Positions 63,304-64,000 of a stretch of 64,000 nt of DNA are shown here, one piece after another (within the stretch, counting starts at the first letter, position 1; every line of letters starts with the position of its first letter). The DNA lies in assembly GCA_017417315.1 (NCBI GenBank), contig JAFPZK010000050.1, positions 1 through 64,000 of the forward strand. Reading direction: 5' to 3'. Position numbers and translations under genes: made by a program. The notes under the pieces were generated by a model. It made no database searches. It was not told the DNA's origin and worked only from the letters and a program-made list of their open reading frames with translations. Origin of the DNA: Bacteroidales bacterium. GTDB taxonomy: Bacteria > Bacteroidota > Bacteroidia > Bacteroidales > UBA3824.

Positions 63304-64000
63304 AATTGATTATACCGTCTTCGTCTTGGTCGTTTTCTTCCGCGCCGTCGTAGATTACTTTTGTGGATACGATTTTGTCTTTCAGCGTATTGCGAATGTA
63401 TGCAAGTTGTTTGAAAAAATCTTTTCGGTACGTCATCGACGATTTTACCTCGTATGCACGCAGACTTCCGTCCGGCAACTCTTCCAAAACATCTACTTCG
63501 TGCTGTTGTTGGTCGCGGTAGAAAAACAAATGCGCCTGTTGCCCACGGTTGAAATATTGTTTGATTAACTCGTTGATAATCATATTCTCAAATAACGAGC
63601 CATGCAACGGATGGACGTCAAGTTGTTCCGTTGTATTGATACCTAACAGCCATGTGGCAAGTCCTGTGTCGTAAAAATACAGTTTTGGCGACTTGGTGAG
63701 CCTTTTGTTGATGTTGGCGAAATATGGCTGCACAAAATGTATGACATACGATGTCTCCAAAATGCTTATCCACGCCCGAACCGTAGTTGCGCTTACGCCG
63801 ATGCTGTTTGCCAATGCCGATGCGTTGAACTCCGTGCCAATCCGTCCTGCGCAAAGCCGTATGAACGTATTGAATTGTTGCAGGTCTTTGACGTTGATTA
63901 ATTGTCGCAGGTCGCGCTCAATGTATGTGTTGTAATAGTTGGAAATCAGTAACTGACGGGCCTCGTCGCGTGATGTCCATATTGCGGGATAGCCGCCGTT
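63284..64000 (-). CDS. DUF4143-type AAA ATPase, partial (runs off the window)
   Basis: The C-terminal 239 codons are visible and the frame is open to the window end, reading GGYPAIW, then NYYNTYIERDLRQLINVKDL, the end of the AAA part and the linker. The DUF4143 region follows (FNASALANSIGVSATTVRAWISILETSYVIHFVQPY), with a nuclease-like end: EVDVLEELPDGSLRAYEVKSS. The full protein should be about 380-400 aa with Walker A upstream. These ATPases are abundant and mobile in Bacteroidota; function unknown. Two decayed relatives lie near 22 kb. Confidence 0.9.
   Translation of the reverse strand, partial: NGGYPAIWTSRDEARQLLISNYYNTYIERDLRQLINVKDLQQFNTFIRLCAGRIGTEFNASALANSIGVSATTVRAWISILETSYVIHFVQPYFANINKRLTKSPKLYFYDTGLATWLLGINTTEQLDVHPLHGSLFENMIINELIKQYFNRGQQAHLFFYRDQQQHEVDVLEELPDGSLRAYEVKSSMTYRKDFFKQLAYIRNTLKDKIVSTKVIYDGAEENDQDEDGIINFRNITL

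Overview
The window looks like a chromosome segment of a member of the Bacteroidota, most likely Bacteroidales. The evidence is the promoter style (repeated -7 boxes of the form TAnnTTTG, about 20 nt downstream of a TTG where I checked), the LpxC-FabZ fusion inside an lpxD-lpxC/fabZ-lpxA operon, SusC/TonB-type receptors, GLUG-repeat, FISUMP-like, CHAT and PKD proteins, and a low G+C content. Menaquinone is probably made by the futalosine route (mqnE). No rRNA, tRNA, CRISPR array or intact transposase was recognised.

Layout: 0-1.5 kb is a small accessory patch (short direct repeats, an HNH endonuclease that may be frameshifted, an XRE-type repressor with a 20-bp palindrome). carB follows. 4.9-11.6 kb is a defence island, all on the minus strand: vsr, an HpaII-type restriction enzyme and a C5-cytosine methyltransferase in one tight operon, then a large GHKL-ATPase protein with a nuclease-like C-terminus, then a DUF1016/YhcG nuclease. 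Each of these three units starts with a copy of the same leader: a -7 box, a short 5' hairpin whose stem changes in a compensatory way, and an invariant 20-nt core. The copy before the methyltransferase continues into about 300 nt of strongly structured non-coding sequence. htpG closes the island. A second restriction-modification pair lies at 14.6-16.4 kb between an isolated TonB-plug protein and a TonB-dependent receptor.

19-32 kb holds surface and signalling genes: a VWA lipoprotein, two SpoIIE phosphatase/TPR genes (one intact, one broken and joined to an ATPase fragment), a decayed DUF4143-type ATPase, a Sel1 protein, and a four-gene minus-strand run (SpoIIE-TPR lipoprotein, metzincin-like protein, endonuclease/exonuclease/phosphatase protein, GLUG protein). 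A 4Fe-4S ferredoxin follows. 32-39.9 kb carries the lipid A operon, an HD phosphohydrolase and a HerA-like ATPase, with an AAA ATPase plus 148-aa partner inserted between the HD gene and lpxD.

40-50 kb: an AT-rich FISUMP/PKD pair, a long nested hairpin repeat, a TPR-CHAT protein, mqnE coupled to a large outer-membrane protein, and a Fic enzyme. 50-64 kb: a two-repeat secreted protein, a zinc-ribbon protein, a truncated AlbA/ATPase pseudogene, a GH3 enzyme, two envelope proteins, an OmpA gene interrupted by an in-frame TGA, a DUF2135-like lipoprotein, YfhO, ychF, a GlsB-like protein, hisIE, and a DUF4143 ATPase running off the window.

Several genes are broken (OmpA, SpoIIE copy, two or three ATPases, AlbA, probably HNH and XRE), so the accessory parts are in active decay. 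The strongest candidates for something undescribed are the shared structured leader on the three defence-like transcripts and the ATPase/148-aa module in the lipid A locus.
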